Shown here: one piece after another, positions 1-8,772 of the stretch
Layout: every line of letters starts with the position of its first letter
Position numbering within the stretch: the stretch's first letter is position 1
Program-made: the position numbers and the translations under genes
The notes under the pieces: generated by a model
Database searches by the model: none
The model's input: the letters and a program-made list of their open reading frames with translations, nothing else
What the model was told of the DNA's origin: nothing
NCBI GenBank assembly: GCA_910578715.1
Contig: CAJTRL010000024.1
Location: 1-47,947 of the forward strand
Source of the DNA: an uncultured Lachnospiraceae bacterium
GTDB lineage: Bacteria > Bacillota > Clostridia > Lachnospirales > Lachnospiraceae
Length of the DNA: 47,947 nucleotides
Direction: 5' to 3'

Positions 1-426
1 GATAAAATCAAATTTCTTTATCAGCCTTTCTTTCAATGCTTTGCCCCTTCGGGTATTGAAAATACTGAGAAATTTTTCCCCGCAGGGGTGGGCCGGTCCC
101 AGAATGCCGCCGAAGCGGTGCACGATTTCGATAAGAAGCAGTACCGGAAGGCCGCGCAGCTCCAGCAGACGCGGACAGATTCCGTCAGGCATGATGACCA
201 GTATATGTCCGGCATCCAGCGTATCGTATTCGATGCCGCACAGGACGGTAAAGTCTTCGGGTTTATTTGGGAACTGTCTGTAATACCGGTAAGCCTTGTA
301 GGAATTGTGGTCGGCAATCAGCATCCCGTCGAATCCTTTTTGTTTCAGAATTGCAATATTGTCAAGAAGTGTGGTTTTTCCATCCGGAGAACCTTCCTTC
401 GTATGACAGTGCATGTCCAGTTTCAT
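1..426 (-). CDS. PHP-domain metal-dependent phosphoesterase, partial (C-terminus beyond left edge)
   Basis: Reading the minus strand from the ATG at 426 gives 142 codons without a stop, so the gene runs off the window. The protein begins MKLDMHCHTKEGSPDG and shows PHP signatures: HxH near residues 6-8, IADHNSYK near 38-45, GIEYD near 64-68 and GPAHPCG near 109-115. These correspond to the metal-binding motifs of the polymerase-and-histidinol-phosphatase family, whose members hydrolyse phosphoesters using two or three metal ions. The substrate cannot be told from this part. AAGAGG lies 12 nt before the start. The gene is divergent from rarA across about 200 bp. Confidence 0.85.
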   Translation of the reverse strand, partial: MKLDMHCHTKEGSPDGKTTLLDNIAILKQKGFDGMLIADHNSYKAYRYYRQFPNKPEDFTVLCGIEYDTLDAGHILVIMPDGICPRLLELRGLPVLLLIEIVHRFGGILGPAHPCGEKFLSIFNTRRGKALKERLIKKFDFI

Positions 427-532
427 AATCGTCTGATACCTCTTTCATATATTTTCTTAGGTCATTTCTTATTATATCAGATTATTCCCAAAAATAATAT
501 TGACAATTTCATCCGTATGCGAATTATTGTAA

Positions 533-561
533 TAGACAGCAGAACAAATGTTTGCTATTAT
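533..561 (+). promoter_or_regulatory. Candidate sigma-A promoter for rarA
   Basis: TAGACA (533-538), a 17-nt spacer and TATTAT (556-561) lie about 60 nt before the rarA start. Each box has one mismatch to consensus. A further TTGACA at 500-505 has only a poor -10 partner. Assignment is by pattern only. Confidence 0.5.
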
Positions 562-622
562 GATATGAACGAAGAGATTTTCAGCGCAATGAGAGATTTG
601 TATAGAGAAAAGGGGGATAAGG

Positions 623-1972
623 ATGGAACAGTTATCGTTGTTCGAGACAATGCCGGGAGGCGGAAACATGGCTGCCCCGCTGGCGAGCCGTCTGCGGCCG
701 CAGAAATTTGAGGATTTTATCGGACAGGAGCATTTGCTTGGGCAGGGGAAAATGCTCCGGCATCTGATTGAAAAAGACCAGATATCTTCCATGATATTCT
801 GGGGGCCGCCGGGAGTCGGGAAGACGACGCTGGCGGGTATTATCGCGGAACGGACGAGAGCGGATTTTATCAATTTCAGCGCGGTCACGAGCGGTATCCG
901 CGAAATCAAAGATGTGATGAACCAGGCGGAAGCCGGGCGGAAAATGGGAAAACGGACTGTACTTTTTGTCGATGAAATTCATCGGTTTAACAAGGCGCAG
1001 CAGGACGCTTTCCTTCCTTTTGTGGAGAAGGGAAGCATTCTGCTGATTGGAGCGACGACGGAAAATCCGTCGTTCGAGGTGAACGCCGCTTTATTGTCGA
1101 GATGCCGGGTATTTGTGCTGAAAGCGCTGGAAGAAACGGAACTGCTGCGGCTTTTGCAGAATGCTTTGCGAAATCCGGCCGGATTTGCGGGACAGAGGAT
1201 AGAAATTTCCGAAGAACAGTTAAGGGCAATTGCTGCGTTTGCGGACGGAGATGCGAGAGTAGCCCTGAATACGCTGGAAATGGTGGTGCTGAACGGAGAG
1301 ATAACGCCGGAGGGCTGCATCAGGATAGCCGACGAAGGGCTGGCCCAGTGCCTTGACCGGAAATCTCTGCTATATGATAAGGCGGGAGAAGAGCATTATA
1401 ATCTGATATCCGCTCTTCACAAATCCATGCGGAACAGCGACCCGGATGCGGCAATCTATTGGATGTGCCGTATGCTGGAAGGGGGAGAAAATCCGCTTTA
1501 TATCGCGAGAAGGCTGATTCGTTTTGCCAGTGAAGACATCGGAATTGCGGACAGCAATGCGCTTACGGTTGCGGTAGCTGCTTATCAGGCCTGTCATTTT
1601 CTTGGTATGCCGGAATGCGATGTGCATCTGACACATGCGGTCACTTATCTGGCAATGGCGCCCAAATCCAATGCCCTGTACAAAGCATGCGAACACTGTA
1701 AAGAAGATGTCAGGAACCGGGCGGCAGAACCTGTGCCTCTGATTCTGCGAAATGCGCCGACGAAGCTGATGGAAGAGCTGCATTACGGTCAGGGCTATCA
1801 GTATGCGCACGATACGGAGGAAAAGCTGACTGCGATGGAATGCATGCCGGAATCCATGCGCGGCAGACGCTATTACTATCCGACCAATCAGGGAGCGGAA
1901 GCGGCAGTTGGAGAAAGACTTCAGGAAATCCTTAAATGGAAACAGGACAGCAGGGATTATTTTTTGTCATAA
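623..1972 (+). CDS. rarA: Replication-associated recombination protein A (RarA/MgsA AAA+ ATPase)
   Basis: A 449-residue AAA+ ATPase of the clamp-loader-like RarA/MgsA/WRNIP1 family, which acts at stalled replication forks. Walker A GPPGVGKTT is at residues 61-69, Walker B LFVDEIHRFN at 114-123 and sensor-1 GATTENPSFE at 143-152. The C-terminal half has the family's tetramerisation region, including AIYWMCRMLEGGENPLYIARR. Length is typical. The ATG at 623 follows AGGGGG (611-616) with 6 nt spacing. The N-terminus MEQLSLFE resembles a beta-clamp-binding peptide, as often seen in this family (inference). The gene stands alone between a divergent PHP gene and the spoIIIA operon. Confidence 0.95.
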   Translation: MEQLSLFETMPGGGNMAAPLASRLRPQKFEDFIGQEHLLGQGKMLRHLIEKDQISSMIFWGPPGVGKTTLAGIIAERTRADFINFSAVTSGIREIKDVMNQAEAGRKMGKRTVLFVDEIHRFNKAQQDAFLPFVEKGSILLIGATTENPSFEVNAALLSRCRVFVLKALEETELLRLLQNALRNPAGFAGQRIEISEEQLRAIAAFADGDARVALNTLEMVVLNGEITPEGCIRIADEGLAQCLDRKSLLYDKAGEEHYNLISALHKSMRNSDPDAAIYWMCRMLEGGENPLYIARRLIRFASEDIGIADSNALTVAVAAYQACHFLGMPECDVHLTHAVTYLAMAPKSNALYKACEHCKEDVRNRAAEPVPLILRNAPTKLMEELHYGQGYQYAHDTEEKLTAMECMPESMRGRRYYYPTNQGAEAAVGERLQEILKWKQDSRDYFLS

Positions 1973-1994
1973 CTTGGACAACGTCTCATATATT
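1966..1994 (+). promoter_or_regulatory. Possible sigma-E-type promoter of the spoIIIA operon
   Basis: GTCATAAC (1966-1973) and CATATATT (1987-1994) are 13 nt apart and resemble the sigma-E -35 and -10 boxes (about KMATATT and CATACAAT). They end 20 nt before the spoIIIAA start. spoIIIA is a sigma-E operon in Bacillus subtilis, so the placement fits, but the match is imperfect. Confidence 0.4.
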
Positions 1995-2014
1995 GAGATA
2001 AGGAGGCGATGGAG

Positions 2015-2980
2015 ATGCAGAAAGAAGAAATTCTACATATTTTCCCTGACTTCATGCGTCCGCGGTGGGAGAAGGTGGCAGAACAGGCTGACCGTTTACA
2101 GGAGATTCGTCTGCGCGTCGGCCAGCCGGTTACGGTACTTATGGAGAATAAGGAGAAATTTCTCTCGGAGCGGGGGGAGCTGACGGATGAGATATCGTAT
2201 GCCGGATGCAGCGATGAAAAGGAACTGGAAGCGATACTCGCGCACATATGTCATTATTCCATATATGCCTATGCGGATGAAATCAGGCAGGGATTTATGA
2301 CAATCCGGGGCGGACACAGAATCGGCCTTTCAGGACAGGTCATTCTGGAGGACGGCGAGCGGATTAGAAATATAAAATACATACGTTATTTGAATATCCG
2401 CATTGCCCATGAAGTCAGAGGAGTATCGGATAAAGCGCTTCCTTTTCTCTATTCCCGGGGAGAAGTATTGAATACCCTTATTATTTCGCCGCCGGGCTGT
2501 GGTAAGACGACGATGCTGCGCGATTTGGTACGGAATATTTCCAGCGGAAGCATATACGGAAAAGGCCGGAATGTGGGTCTGGTGGATGAACGTTCGGAAA
2601 TTGCGGGGAGTTATCTCGGCATTCCGCAGAACGATATCGGCCTCCGCACGGATGTGATGGATGCGTGTCCGAAACGGGAAGGAATGATGATGCTGATACG
2701 TTCTATGGCGCCGGAAGTTCTGGCGGTCGATGAACTTGGAAACGCGGAAGATGTGGAAGCGATGCACAGAGCAATTCAGTGCGGGTGTAAAATGCTGGCG
2801 ACAATTCACAGTTTTTCCCTGGAAGAAGTGGGATGCAAAACTTATATGAAAAAAGTGCTGGAAGAGCGTTTGTTTGACAGGTATCTGCTTTTGGGAAAGA
2901 AAAATAACAGATGTATTATAACCGGAATCTATGATAGAGAGAGGAAATTATGCTCAAATTTGCAGGAATCCTGCTGCTGA
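2015..2980 (+). CDS. spoIIIAA: Stage III sporulation protein AA (SpoIIIAA ATPase)
   Basis: First gene of the spoIIIA operon, whose products build the channel linking mother cell and forespore (SpoIIIA-SpoIIQ complex). SpoIIIAA is the cytoplasmic secretion-type ATPase proposed to power it. Walker A SPPGCGKTT is at about residues 158-166 and a Walker B-like VLAVDELGN is further on. The IRQGFMTIRGGHRIGLSG block is typical of the family. Two ATGs are possible. I chose 2015 because AAGGAGG (2000-2006) then lies 8 nt upstream; the ATG at 2009 would leave only 2 nt. The protein is 321 residues, near the family's usual length, and the gene overlaps spoIIIAB by 31 nt. Confidence 0.95.
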   Translation: MQKEEILHIFPDFMRPRWEKVAEQADRLQEIRLRVGQPVTVLMENKEKFLSERGELTDEISYAGCSDEKELEAILAHICHYSIYAYADEIRQGFMTIRGGHRIGLSGQVILEDGERIRNIKYIRYLNIRIAHEVRGVSDKALPFLYSRGEVLNTLIISPPGCGKTTMLRDLVRNISSGSIYGKGRNVGLVDERSEIAGSYLGIPQNDIGLRTDVMDACPKREGMMMLIRSMAPEVLAVDELGNAEDVEAMHRAIQCGCKMLATIHSFSLEEVGCKTYMKKVLEERLFDRYLLLGKKNNRCIITGIYDRERKLCSNLQESCC

Positions 2981-3468
2981 TGGCAGGGTGCGGAGGGCTC
3001 GGATTCAATAAAATTGCGGAAGAAAAACAGCGCATCAGACAGCTGCGGGAGATTCGCCGCATTGTCTTGCGAATCCAGAATGAAATAAGTTATGGAAAGA
3101 GAGCGCTGCCGGAAATCTGTCTGCTTTTGGGCCAGTGTATGGAAGAACCATACCGTACTGCTTTTCTTGCCATATATGCAAAATTGGAAGAGAACGACGG
3201 AAGCGGTCTGGACTGTATCTGGAAAGAGCAGATGGAAGAATGTATGCGGAATCTGCCGCTCCGACGGGAAGAAAAGGACATCCTCTGCCATATGCCGGAA
3301 TATCTCGGTATACTGGATGAAAAACAGCAGGCGGCCGATATCGGCCAGTCTCTGGATTTTTTGTCAGCGCGCATAACACAGGCGGAGGGCGGATATGAGA
3401 ACAGGGCGAGAGTGATTATGAGCGTCAGTGTTCTGGCTGGAATATTTATTGTTATTTTATTGTTGTAA
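2950..3468 (+). CDS. spoIIIAB: Stage III sporulation protein AB
   Basis: A 172-residue protein with an N-terminal membrane segment (about residues 3-20), a helical cytoplasm-facing domain and a hydrophobic C-terminus (VLAGIFIVILLL). The block RQLREIRRIVLRIQNEISYG after the first helix is characteristic of SpoIIIAB, a GspF-like component of the SpoIIIA export apparatus in the mother-cell membrane. The gene begins inside the end of spoIIIAA, which suggests translational coupling, and has GAGGAAATT just before its ATG. The identification rests on sequence character and operon position together. Confidence 0.93.
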   Translation: MLKFAGILLLMAGCGGLGFNKIAEEKQRIRQLREIRRIVLRIQNEISYGKRALPEICLLLGQCMEEPYRTAFLAIYAKLEENDGSGLDCIWKEQMEECMRNLPLRREEKDILCHMPEYLGILDEKQQAADIGQSLDFLSARITQAEGGYENRARVIMSVSVLAGIFIVILLL

Positions 3469-3494
3469 ATACATAAGGAGGGGTATGTTACGGG

Positions 3495-3689
3495 ATGGGC
3501 ATCAGTCTAATTTTCAGAATTGCGGCGGTTGGTATATTGGTAACAATTCTGAGCCAGATTTTAAAGCACAGCGGCAGAGAAGAGCATGCGTTTCTCATCA
3601 GTCTTGCCGGACTGATTCTTGTATTGACCTGGCTTGTGCCCTATATCTATGATTTATTTATGATGATACAGGAATTGTTTAATATTTAA
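3495..3689 (+). CDS. spoIIIAC: Stage III sporulation protein AC
   Basis: A 64-residue, two-helix membrane protein (helices about residues 3-22 and 33-60). It has the family pattern LIFRIAAVGILVTILSQILK followed by an acidic/basic turn, then LAGLILVLTWLVPYIYDLF. Size and topology match SpoIIIAC, one of the small integral membrane parts of the SpoIIIA complex. GGAGGGG (3477-3483) lies 11 nt before the ATG. A further ATG at 3485 is out of frame. The next gene, spoIIIAD, has a related second half, as is usual for this pair. Confidence 0.95.
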   Translation: MGISLIFRIAAVGILVTILSQILKHSGREEHAFLISLAGLILVLTWLVPYIYDLFMMIQELFNI

Positions 3690-3762
3690 TCAGGATTTAC
3701 TAATGAAAAAGAAAACCGGGTTGAACAGGAGTGTCTGCTAAAGCGGACAGAGAGGGATTGGC

Positions 3763-4149
3763 ATGGACATTATAAAAATCGGAATGGCAGCATTGCTGGG
3801 GGTGCTTCTTGTGATTCCCCTGAAAAGCTACAAGAGCGAATATGGCATATATGCGGCTTTTGCAGTTTGTCTTCTTCTTCTGACATATGCGGTAAATTAT
3901 TTTACAAGAATCCTGACCGGGATGGAGCGTTTACAAGGATATCTCGGAGATAATTTTCAATATTTGTCGGTGTTATTTAAAGCGGTAGGAGCCGCCTATA
4001 TCTGTGAATTCTGTTCCGGTATCTGCAAAGACGCGGGATACGCGGGCATTGCAGGACAAGTGGAAACGATGGGAAAAATGTATATTTTACTGATTGGCAT
4101 GCCGGTGCTGCTTACGCTGATGGACAGCATTCAGGCGCTGGCCGGCTGA
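3763..4149 (+). CDS. spoIIIAD: Stage III sporulation protein AD
   Basis: A 128-residue membrane protein with four likely transmembrane segments. Hydrophobic stretches lie at about residues 5-22, 28-48, 70-85 and 105-125. The C-terminal segments resemble SpoIIIAC, as expected for the AC/AD pair. It is part of the membrane core of the SpoIIIA channel. GAGGGATTGGC lies directly before the ATG at 3763. The 73-nt gap after spoIIIAC contains only a small hairpin (TGTCTGCT/AGCGGACA) and no gene. Confidence 0.94.
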   Translation: MDIIKIGMAALLGVLLVIPLKSYKSEYGIYAAFAVCLLLLTYAVNYFTRILTGMERLQGYLGDNFQYLSVLFKAVGAAYICEFCSGICKDAGYAGIAGQVETMGKMYILLIGMPVLLTLMDSIQALAG

Positions 4150-4176
4150 GGATTCTGGAAAGGCGCGGTTGTTCAT

Positions 4177-5301
4177 ATGTGGAAAAAAACAGGCATTATC
4201 ATATTGTTCTGCCTGATGCTGTGCAGTCCGATGGAGGTACAGGCTTCCGGCGATGAGATACTCTGGCAGGATATGGAATCAATGGAGAAGCGGTTCGAAG
4301 CGATGTTTCCGGAGTACCGGTTTGATGGAAAACAGGTGTTATCACTTATTTTTCAGGGCGATATCAAAGGAGCTGTAAAGACACTTGCCTCCGGGCTGAC
4401 AGGCATGGTGAAAGCTCAGTTCCAGGATATCAGAACACTTTTTGTAATGATTCTTGTCCTGGGCATTACGGCGGCGTTGTTCTCCAATTTTGCGGATATC
4501 TTTCAGAGCAGACAAGTTTCGGATATCGCCTTTTATTTCATTTATCTGCTTTTGACAGCCGGTTTGTTAAAGGTATTTGGAAATGCGGCGGACATTGTGA
4601 AAGAAATGTTAAATCAGGTTACAACTTTTATGCAGCTCTTTATTCCGACTTATCTGCTGGCTGTCGGAACGGCTGCGGGGACGGCGACAGCGGCTGCTTA
4701 TTATCAGCTTTTTCTGATGGCTGTATATTTGATTGAAAAATGCTATTTATCCATTCTGCTCCCGATGATTTACTGTTTTATTCTGCTGAGTGTTATCAAT
4801 GGCGTCTGGATGGAAGAAAAATTGAATCTGCTTCTGGATTTCATTCAGAAACTGGTAGGTTACGGAATTAAAATAACGCTTGGAGTTGTTACAGGATTCA
4901 GCCTGCTGCAGTCGATGATATCGCCGATTGTGGATGCGCTCGAACATTCTGCGTTGAAAAAGGCGGTTTCCATGATTCCGGGAATCGGCGGTCTGACGGA
5001 AGGAATGTTTGAAATGGTGGCCGGCTCCGCCGTTCTCATAAAGAACAGCATCGGCATATATATAACGATTGTTATGATTTTTATCTGCTGTCTGCCGGTA
5101 TTGAAAATACTGCTCCTGTCAGGCGCATTAAAAGCCGGTGCGGCGTTAATCGGCATTGTCAGCGACAAGCGGATGACGAATCTGGCAAACCGGGCGGGGG
5201 ACGGGAGTCTGCTGCTGCTGAAAGTGGCGCTTTCAGCCATCGGCCTGTTTATCATCAGCGTTGCGGTTGTGGCTTATTCGACAAATCGGGGGATGGGATG
5301 A
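4177..5301 (+). CDS. spoIIIAE: Stage III sporulation protein AE
   Basis: A 374-residue polytopic membrane protein with a cleavable-looking signal peptide (residues 1-24, ending VQASG), a short extracytoplasmic part and about seven hydrophobic segments. The blocks PIVDALEHSALKKA and MIPGIGGLTEGMFEM are family hallmarks. SpoIIIAE is the large permease-like part of the engulfment channel. The start follows GGAAAGG at a 13-nt spacing, a pattern repeated elsewhere in this window. The last four bases overlap the spoIIIAF start (ATGA). Confidence 0.95.
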   Translation: MWKKTGIIILFCLMLCSPMEVQASGDEILWQDMESMEKRFEAMFPEYRFDGKQVLSLIFQGDIKGAVKTLASGLTGMVKAQFQDIRTLFVMILVLGITAALFSNFADIFQSRQVSDIAFYFIYLLLTAGLLKVFGNAADIVKEMLNQVTTFMQLFIPTYLLAVGTAAGTATAAAYYQLFLMAVYLIEKCYLSILLPMIYCFILLSVINGVWMEEKLNLLLDFIQKLVGYGIKITLGVVTGFSLLQSMISPIVDALEHSALKKAVSMIPGIGGLTEGMFEMVAGSAVLIKNSIGIYITIVMIFICCLPVLKILLLSGALKAGAALIGIVSDKRMTNLANRAGDGSLLLLKVALSAIGLFIISVAVVAYSTNRGMG

Positions 5302-5939
5302 ACGAACTGGTAGAGCTGATTAAAAGAATCGGAATCTTTATGATTGCGGCACAGGCGGTTTTGCATTTTGCACCCGGGCAGAAATATGAAAAGTACATAA
5401 AACTCATTATCGGCACGTTGATTTTATTACAGTTTGCGGCGCCGCTCAAAGGTATTTTGTCGGGGGCCGGGAGCGACTGGAGCGGCAAACTTCTGGAGAT
5501 GGAAGCGCTGTTTGAAGAAAGCGGGCTGACAGAGGAGTTTGAAAATGCACCTACGGCTGCCGATGCGATGACAGAGAGCCTTGAAAATGAAATTAAATCC
5601 AGATTAAATCAAGAAATTTCAGAGGAAGGGTACATGGTATCGCATGTACAGGTAGTGATGAAGCCTTATGAGGCGGATAGAACCAGACAGTATGAGCTCG
5701 AAAGAGTGCGGGTTGTAGTTTACTGCAATGCACCAACATCTCATACGGAGGATTTGGCAGTAGAAAAGGTGCGGGTAGATAAAATCGAAATTTCCATAGA
5801 TGGAGAAGAACGACTGTTTCAGGGAGAGGAGGAGAAAACCGCCGGACTGCTGCGGGAACGGTTTGCCCGCGTGCTCGGTCTGGAAGAGAAAATCATGGAG
5901 GTGAGCGTATATGGAGGGAATGAAAAAACTGACCGATAA
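5298..5939 (+). CDS. spoIIIAF: Stage III sporulation protein AF
   Basis: A 213-residue protein with two N-terminal membrane helices (about residues 9-24 and 36-54, LIIGTLILLQFAAPL) and an extracytoplasmic C-terminal domain, as in SpoIIIAF, whose soluble domain has a ring-building-motif fold. The ATG overlaps the spoIIIAE stop (ATGA), giving tight coupling, and the gene's own 3' end overlaps spoIIIAG by 29 nt. The sequence KYIKLIIGTLILLQF is typical of the family. Confidence 0.93.
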   Translation: MNELVELIKRIGIFMIAAQAVLHFAPGQKYEKYIKLIIGTLILLQFAAPLKGILSGAGSDWSGKLLEMEALFEESGLTEEFENAPTAADAMTESLENEIKSRLNQEISEEGYMVSHVQVVMKPYEADRTRQYELERVRVVVYCNAPTSHTEDLAVEKVRVDKIEISIDGEERLFQGEEEKTAGLLRERFARVLGLEEKIMEVSVYGGNEKTDR

Positions 5940-6561
5940 AATAACGGGTGTTAAGAAATTGCGCAAAGACCAGCTTGTGATTATGGTGTTATGTGGAATT
6001 TTGTTATGTGTCATAGCGCTTCCTGTCAAAGAAAAAGAATCTGTATCTTCCGGGGATAAGTCCAATATATCGGACAGGAGTTCTGTTACAATGGGAAAAA
6101 GCGCACAGTCATCGGAAGAGCCGGGCGGCGTCCGTGGTGAGGAGGGCACGGGGGAACTTTCCTATACGGCTTACTGGGAAGAAAAACTGAAGAAGTCTCT
6201 TTCACGCATTGAAGGAGCGGGAGAAGTGGAAGTTTTGATTACGCTGCGGGAATCGGAAGAGCGGGTGCTGGAGAAAGATATACCCGAGCAGGTCAGCGAA
6301 ACAACTGAGACGGATGCAGAAGGCGGAAGCAGGGTGATTTCCGAGAGACGGAAGGAAGATGCAACGGTATACACGGTAAATGAGGCCGGGCAGAACGTGC
6401 CTTATGTGAGGAAAGTAATACAGCCTGTTGTAGAAGGTGTCGTAGTCATTGCACAGGGCGGTGACTCCGAAATTGTAAAACAGAATATTATTGAGACAAT
6501 TCAGGTATTATTTGGTATTGAAACGAATAAGATAAGAGTAGTAAAAATGAAAACCAAATAA
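5911..6561 (+). CDS. spoIIIAG: Stage III sporulation protein AG
   Basis: A 216-residue protein with one N-terminal membrane helix (about residues 24-42), a linker of low complexity and a C-terminal ring-building domain (EGVVVIAQGGDSEIVKQNI, QVLFGIETNKI). SpoIIIAG forms a large oligomeric ring in the intermembrane space between mother cell and forespore. The ATG at 5911 is preferred to the one at 5920 because GGAGGTG (5897-5903) is 7 nt upstream. The gene overlaps spoIIIAF. Confidence 0.95.
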   Translation: MEGMKKLTDKITGVKKLRKDQLVIMVLCGILLCVIALPVKEKESVSSGDKSNISDRSSVTMGKSAQSSEEPGGVRGEEGTGELSYTAYWEEKLKKSLSRIEGAGEVEVLITLRESEERVLEKDIPEQVSETTETDAEGGSRVISERRKEDATVYTVNEAGQNVPYVRKVIQPVVEGVVVIAQGGDSEIVKQNIIETIQVLFGIETNKIRVVKMKTK

Positions 6562-6579
6562 ATTAAAGGGGAGAATGGT

Positions 6580-7299
6580 TTGAAGAATATGATTAAGAAG
6601 AATCAGGTAATGATTACGGCCCTGGCGATTATGATTGCGGTAGCGGGATACCTGAATTTCGCAGGCACGAAGGTAACGGATGAGGAAATTATGACAGTGA
6701 ACGGCGAGATAGCAACGGATGATTTGGGGAATCTGGCGTTGGCGGATGAAGAAGTGGATTATGAAGCGCTGTTAGATTTGTCGGACGAGGATATCGAGCA
6801 GTCGTCCGCGGATATCTTAAGTCTGGACAGCGATGTGGAAGTGAGCAGTACGGATATCATGGATGAAGGCATGGCGGAAGCAGTAGGGGAAGAAGAAACA
6901 CCGGGGGAAGCGGTCTTTACCACTTCATCGGGAATTTCCACTTTATCAGGAGCCAAACTGCAGAAGGAGCAGACGAGGGCACAGAATAAGGAAACGCTTT
7001 TAGAGATTATCAATAATGCCAATATCAGCGACACGCAGAAACAGGAAGCGGTAAACAGCATGATTTCCATGACGGATATTGCCGAGAAAGAGACCGCCGC
7101 GGAAATCTTATTAGAAGCCAAGGGCTTTTCGGACGCTATTGTCAGCATCGACGGAGACAGCGTGGATGTGGTAGTCAATACGACAGAACTGACAGAAGCG
7201 CAGCGCGCACAGATTGAAGATATCGTCATCCGCAAAACAGGCGTCAGCGCAGACGCCATCATCATCAGCACAGTAAACAGCACAACAAACGCAAACTAG
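6580..7299 (+). CDS. spoIIIAH: Stage III sporulation protein AH (TTG start)
   Basis: A 239-residue protein with one N-terminal membrane helix (about residues 9-27), an acidic linker (about 30-110) and a C-terminal YscJ/FliF-like domain. That domain is the part which in B. subtilis binds the forespore protein SpoIIQ across the intermembrane space. The TTG at 6580 is chosen because AGGGGAG (6567-6573) lies 6 nt upstream; the in-frame ATG at 6589 would be 15 nt away. The linker is unusually rich in Asp, Glu and Ser. It ends the operon. No SpoIIQ or GlnQ gene lies in this window. Confidence 0.93.
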   Translation: MKNMIKKNQVMITALAIMIAVAGYLNFAGTKVTDEEIMTVNGEIATDDLGNLALADEEVDYEALLDLSDEDIEQSSADILSLDSDVEVSSTDIMDEGMAEAVGEEETPGEAVFTTSSGISTLSGAKLQKEQTRAQNKETLLEIINNANISDTQKQEAVNSMISMTDIAEKETAAEILLEAKGFSDAIVSIDGDSVDVVVNTTELTEAQRAQIEDIVIRKTGVSADAIIISTVNSTTNAN

Positions 7300-7330
7300 G
7301 TGCACAGAAAAATAGTTTATGATATAATAG

Positions 7331-7566
7331 CCGCAAAGGAAAACAAGCGGCTGCGAAGCAGACATTTGTTTTCCTGCGGCTATTAACGAGAAAGCGTTTG
7401 ACGAAGTCAAACAGGGAGCGCGCCAGCGCGAGCTTTCGAGTCTAAAATCCGCAAAGGAAAACAAGCGGCTGAGAAGCAGACATTTGTTTTCCTGCGGCTA
7501 TTAACGAGAAAGCGTTTGACGAAGTCAAACAGGGAGCGCGCCAGCGCGAGCTTTCGAGTCTATAAT
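7331..7566 (+). repeat. Tandem pair of 118-bp structured repeats
   Basis: Units 7331-7448 and 7449-7566 are nearly identical; one clear internal difference is C versus A in CTGCGAAGC/CTGAGAAGC. Each unit folds into several hairpins. One is a long stem of GGAAAACAA with TTTGTTTTCC, closed by CCGC/GCGG. The next is GAAAGC paired with GCTTTC, enclosing GTTTGAC-gaa-GTCAAAC and GCGC-gcca-GCGC. The pair fills the 307-bp gap between spoIIIAH and deoB. No ORF is supported here. It could be a structured transcript, an attenuator or a mobile palindrome; I see no transposase. Confidence 0.85.
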
Positions 7567-7606
7567 TACAAAAAAGAAAAATTAGAATAAACCTGGAGGC
7601 CAAAAG

Positions 7607-8770
7607 ATGAAAAGAGTTTTTTTAATCGTACTTGACAGTTTTGGAATAGGAGAGATGGAAGATGCGGCAGCGTATGGTGACAAGGGAACCAATACCATAC
7701 GTTCCGTATCTTCCAGCTCTTATTTTCATATGCCGAATATGGGGAAAATGGGGCTTTTTAACATAGACGGCGTGACATGCGGAGAGAAGGAGAATGAACA
7801 GACCGCACTGACTGCCCGTATGAAGGAGGCATCGAAAGGGAAAGATACGACTATCGGACACTGGGAAATTGCCGGCATTCTGTCAAAGCAGCCGCTGCCC
7901 ACCTATCCGGACGGATTCCCACAGGAGATACTGGATGCTTTCTGTGAAAAGACCGGAAGGGGCGTTCTATGCAACAGACCCTATTCCGGTACGGAAGTAA
8001 TCAAGGACTACGGAGACGAGCATGTAAAAACAGGAAAGCTGATTGTTTATACGTCGGCGGACAGCGTTTTCCAGATAGCGGCGCATGAAGATGTTGTTCC
8101 GGTGGAAACCTTGTACGAATACTGCCGGATAGCGCGGGAAATTTTACAGGGAAAGCATGGCGTCGGAAGAGTCATCGCCAGGCCTTTTACCGGGGCATCG
8201 GGCAGCTATGCAAGAACACCCAGAAGACATGATTTTTCGCTGCAGCCGCCGGGCATTACAATGTTAGACCAGCTGAGCGGTGCCGGAAAAGATGTTATTT
8301 CAGTCGGCAAAATCCAGGATATTTTTGCCGGAAAAGGCATTACGGAGTTTACTTATACAAAGGGCAACGAAGAGGGCATTGAAAAGACGCTTGCATATCT
8401 GGAAAAAGATTTTGAAGGTTTATGCTTTGTCAATCTGGTAGATTATGATATGCTGTACGGGCATCGGAATGATATTGACGGTTATGCGAAAGCGCTTGCC
8501 TATTTTGACGGAAAACTGCCGGAGATTTGTGGTAAACTGCGAAAGGATGATATTTTGATGATTACGGCGGACCATGGCTGTGACCCCGGCTATACGGTGT
8601 CCACCGACCATTCCAGAGAGCATACGCCGTTTCTGATGTACGGGAAGAACGTATCGCCGTGCAATCTCGGAACCAGAAACACCTTTGCAGACATCGGGGC
8701 TACCGTGCTCGATTATTTTGATATCAGGCCGGAATTTACAGGAACATCAATGCTTTATGGAGGAAAATAA
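7607..8770 (+). CDS. deoB: Phosphopentomutase
   Basis: A 387-residue metalloenzyme of the alkaline-phosphatase superfamily that interconverts ribose or deoxyribose 1-phosphate and 5-phosphate in nucleoside salvage. Metal ligand D10 is in VFLIVLDSFGIG. The phosphorylated threonine lies in KDTTIGHWE (about residues 79-86). The second metal cluster is in TADHGCDPGYTVSTDHSREHTP. Length matches the family. GGAGG lies about 8 nt before the ATG. The stop is 2 nt before the prfC start. No purine or pyrimidine nucleoside phosphorylase is adjacent, which is a less usual context for deoB. Confidence 0.96.
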   Translation: MKRVFLIVLDSFGIGEMEDAAAYGDKGTNTIRSVSSSSYFHMPNMGKMGLFNIDGVTCGEKENEQTALTARMKEASKGKDTTIGHWEIAGILSKQPLPTYPDGFPQEILDAFCEKTGRGVLCNRPYSGTEVIKDYGDEHVKTGKLIVYTSADSVFQIAAHEDVVPVETLYEYCRIAREILQGKHGVGRVIARPFTGASGSYARTPRRHDFSLQPPGITMLDQLSGAGKDVISVGKIQDIFAGKGITEFTYTKGNEEGIEKTLAYLEKDFEGLCFVNLVDYDMLYGHRNDIDGYAKALAYFDGKLPEICGKLRKDDILMITADHGCDPGYTVSTDHSREHTPFLMYGKNVSPCNLGTRNTFADIGATVLDYFDIRPEFTGTSMLYGGK

Positions 8771-8772
8771 AC

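Noticed and set aside
7331..7566. CRISPR array
   Set aside because: Only two units of 118 bp without spacers, and no cas genes nearby.
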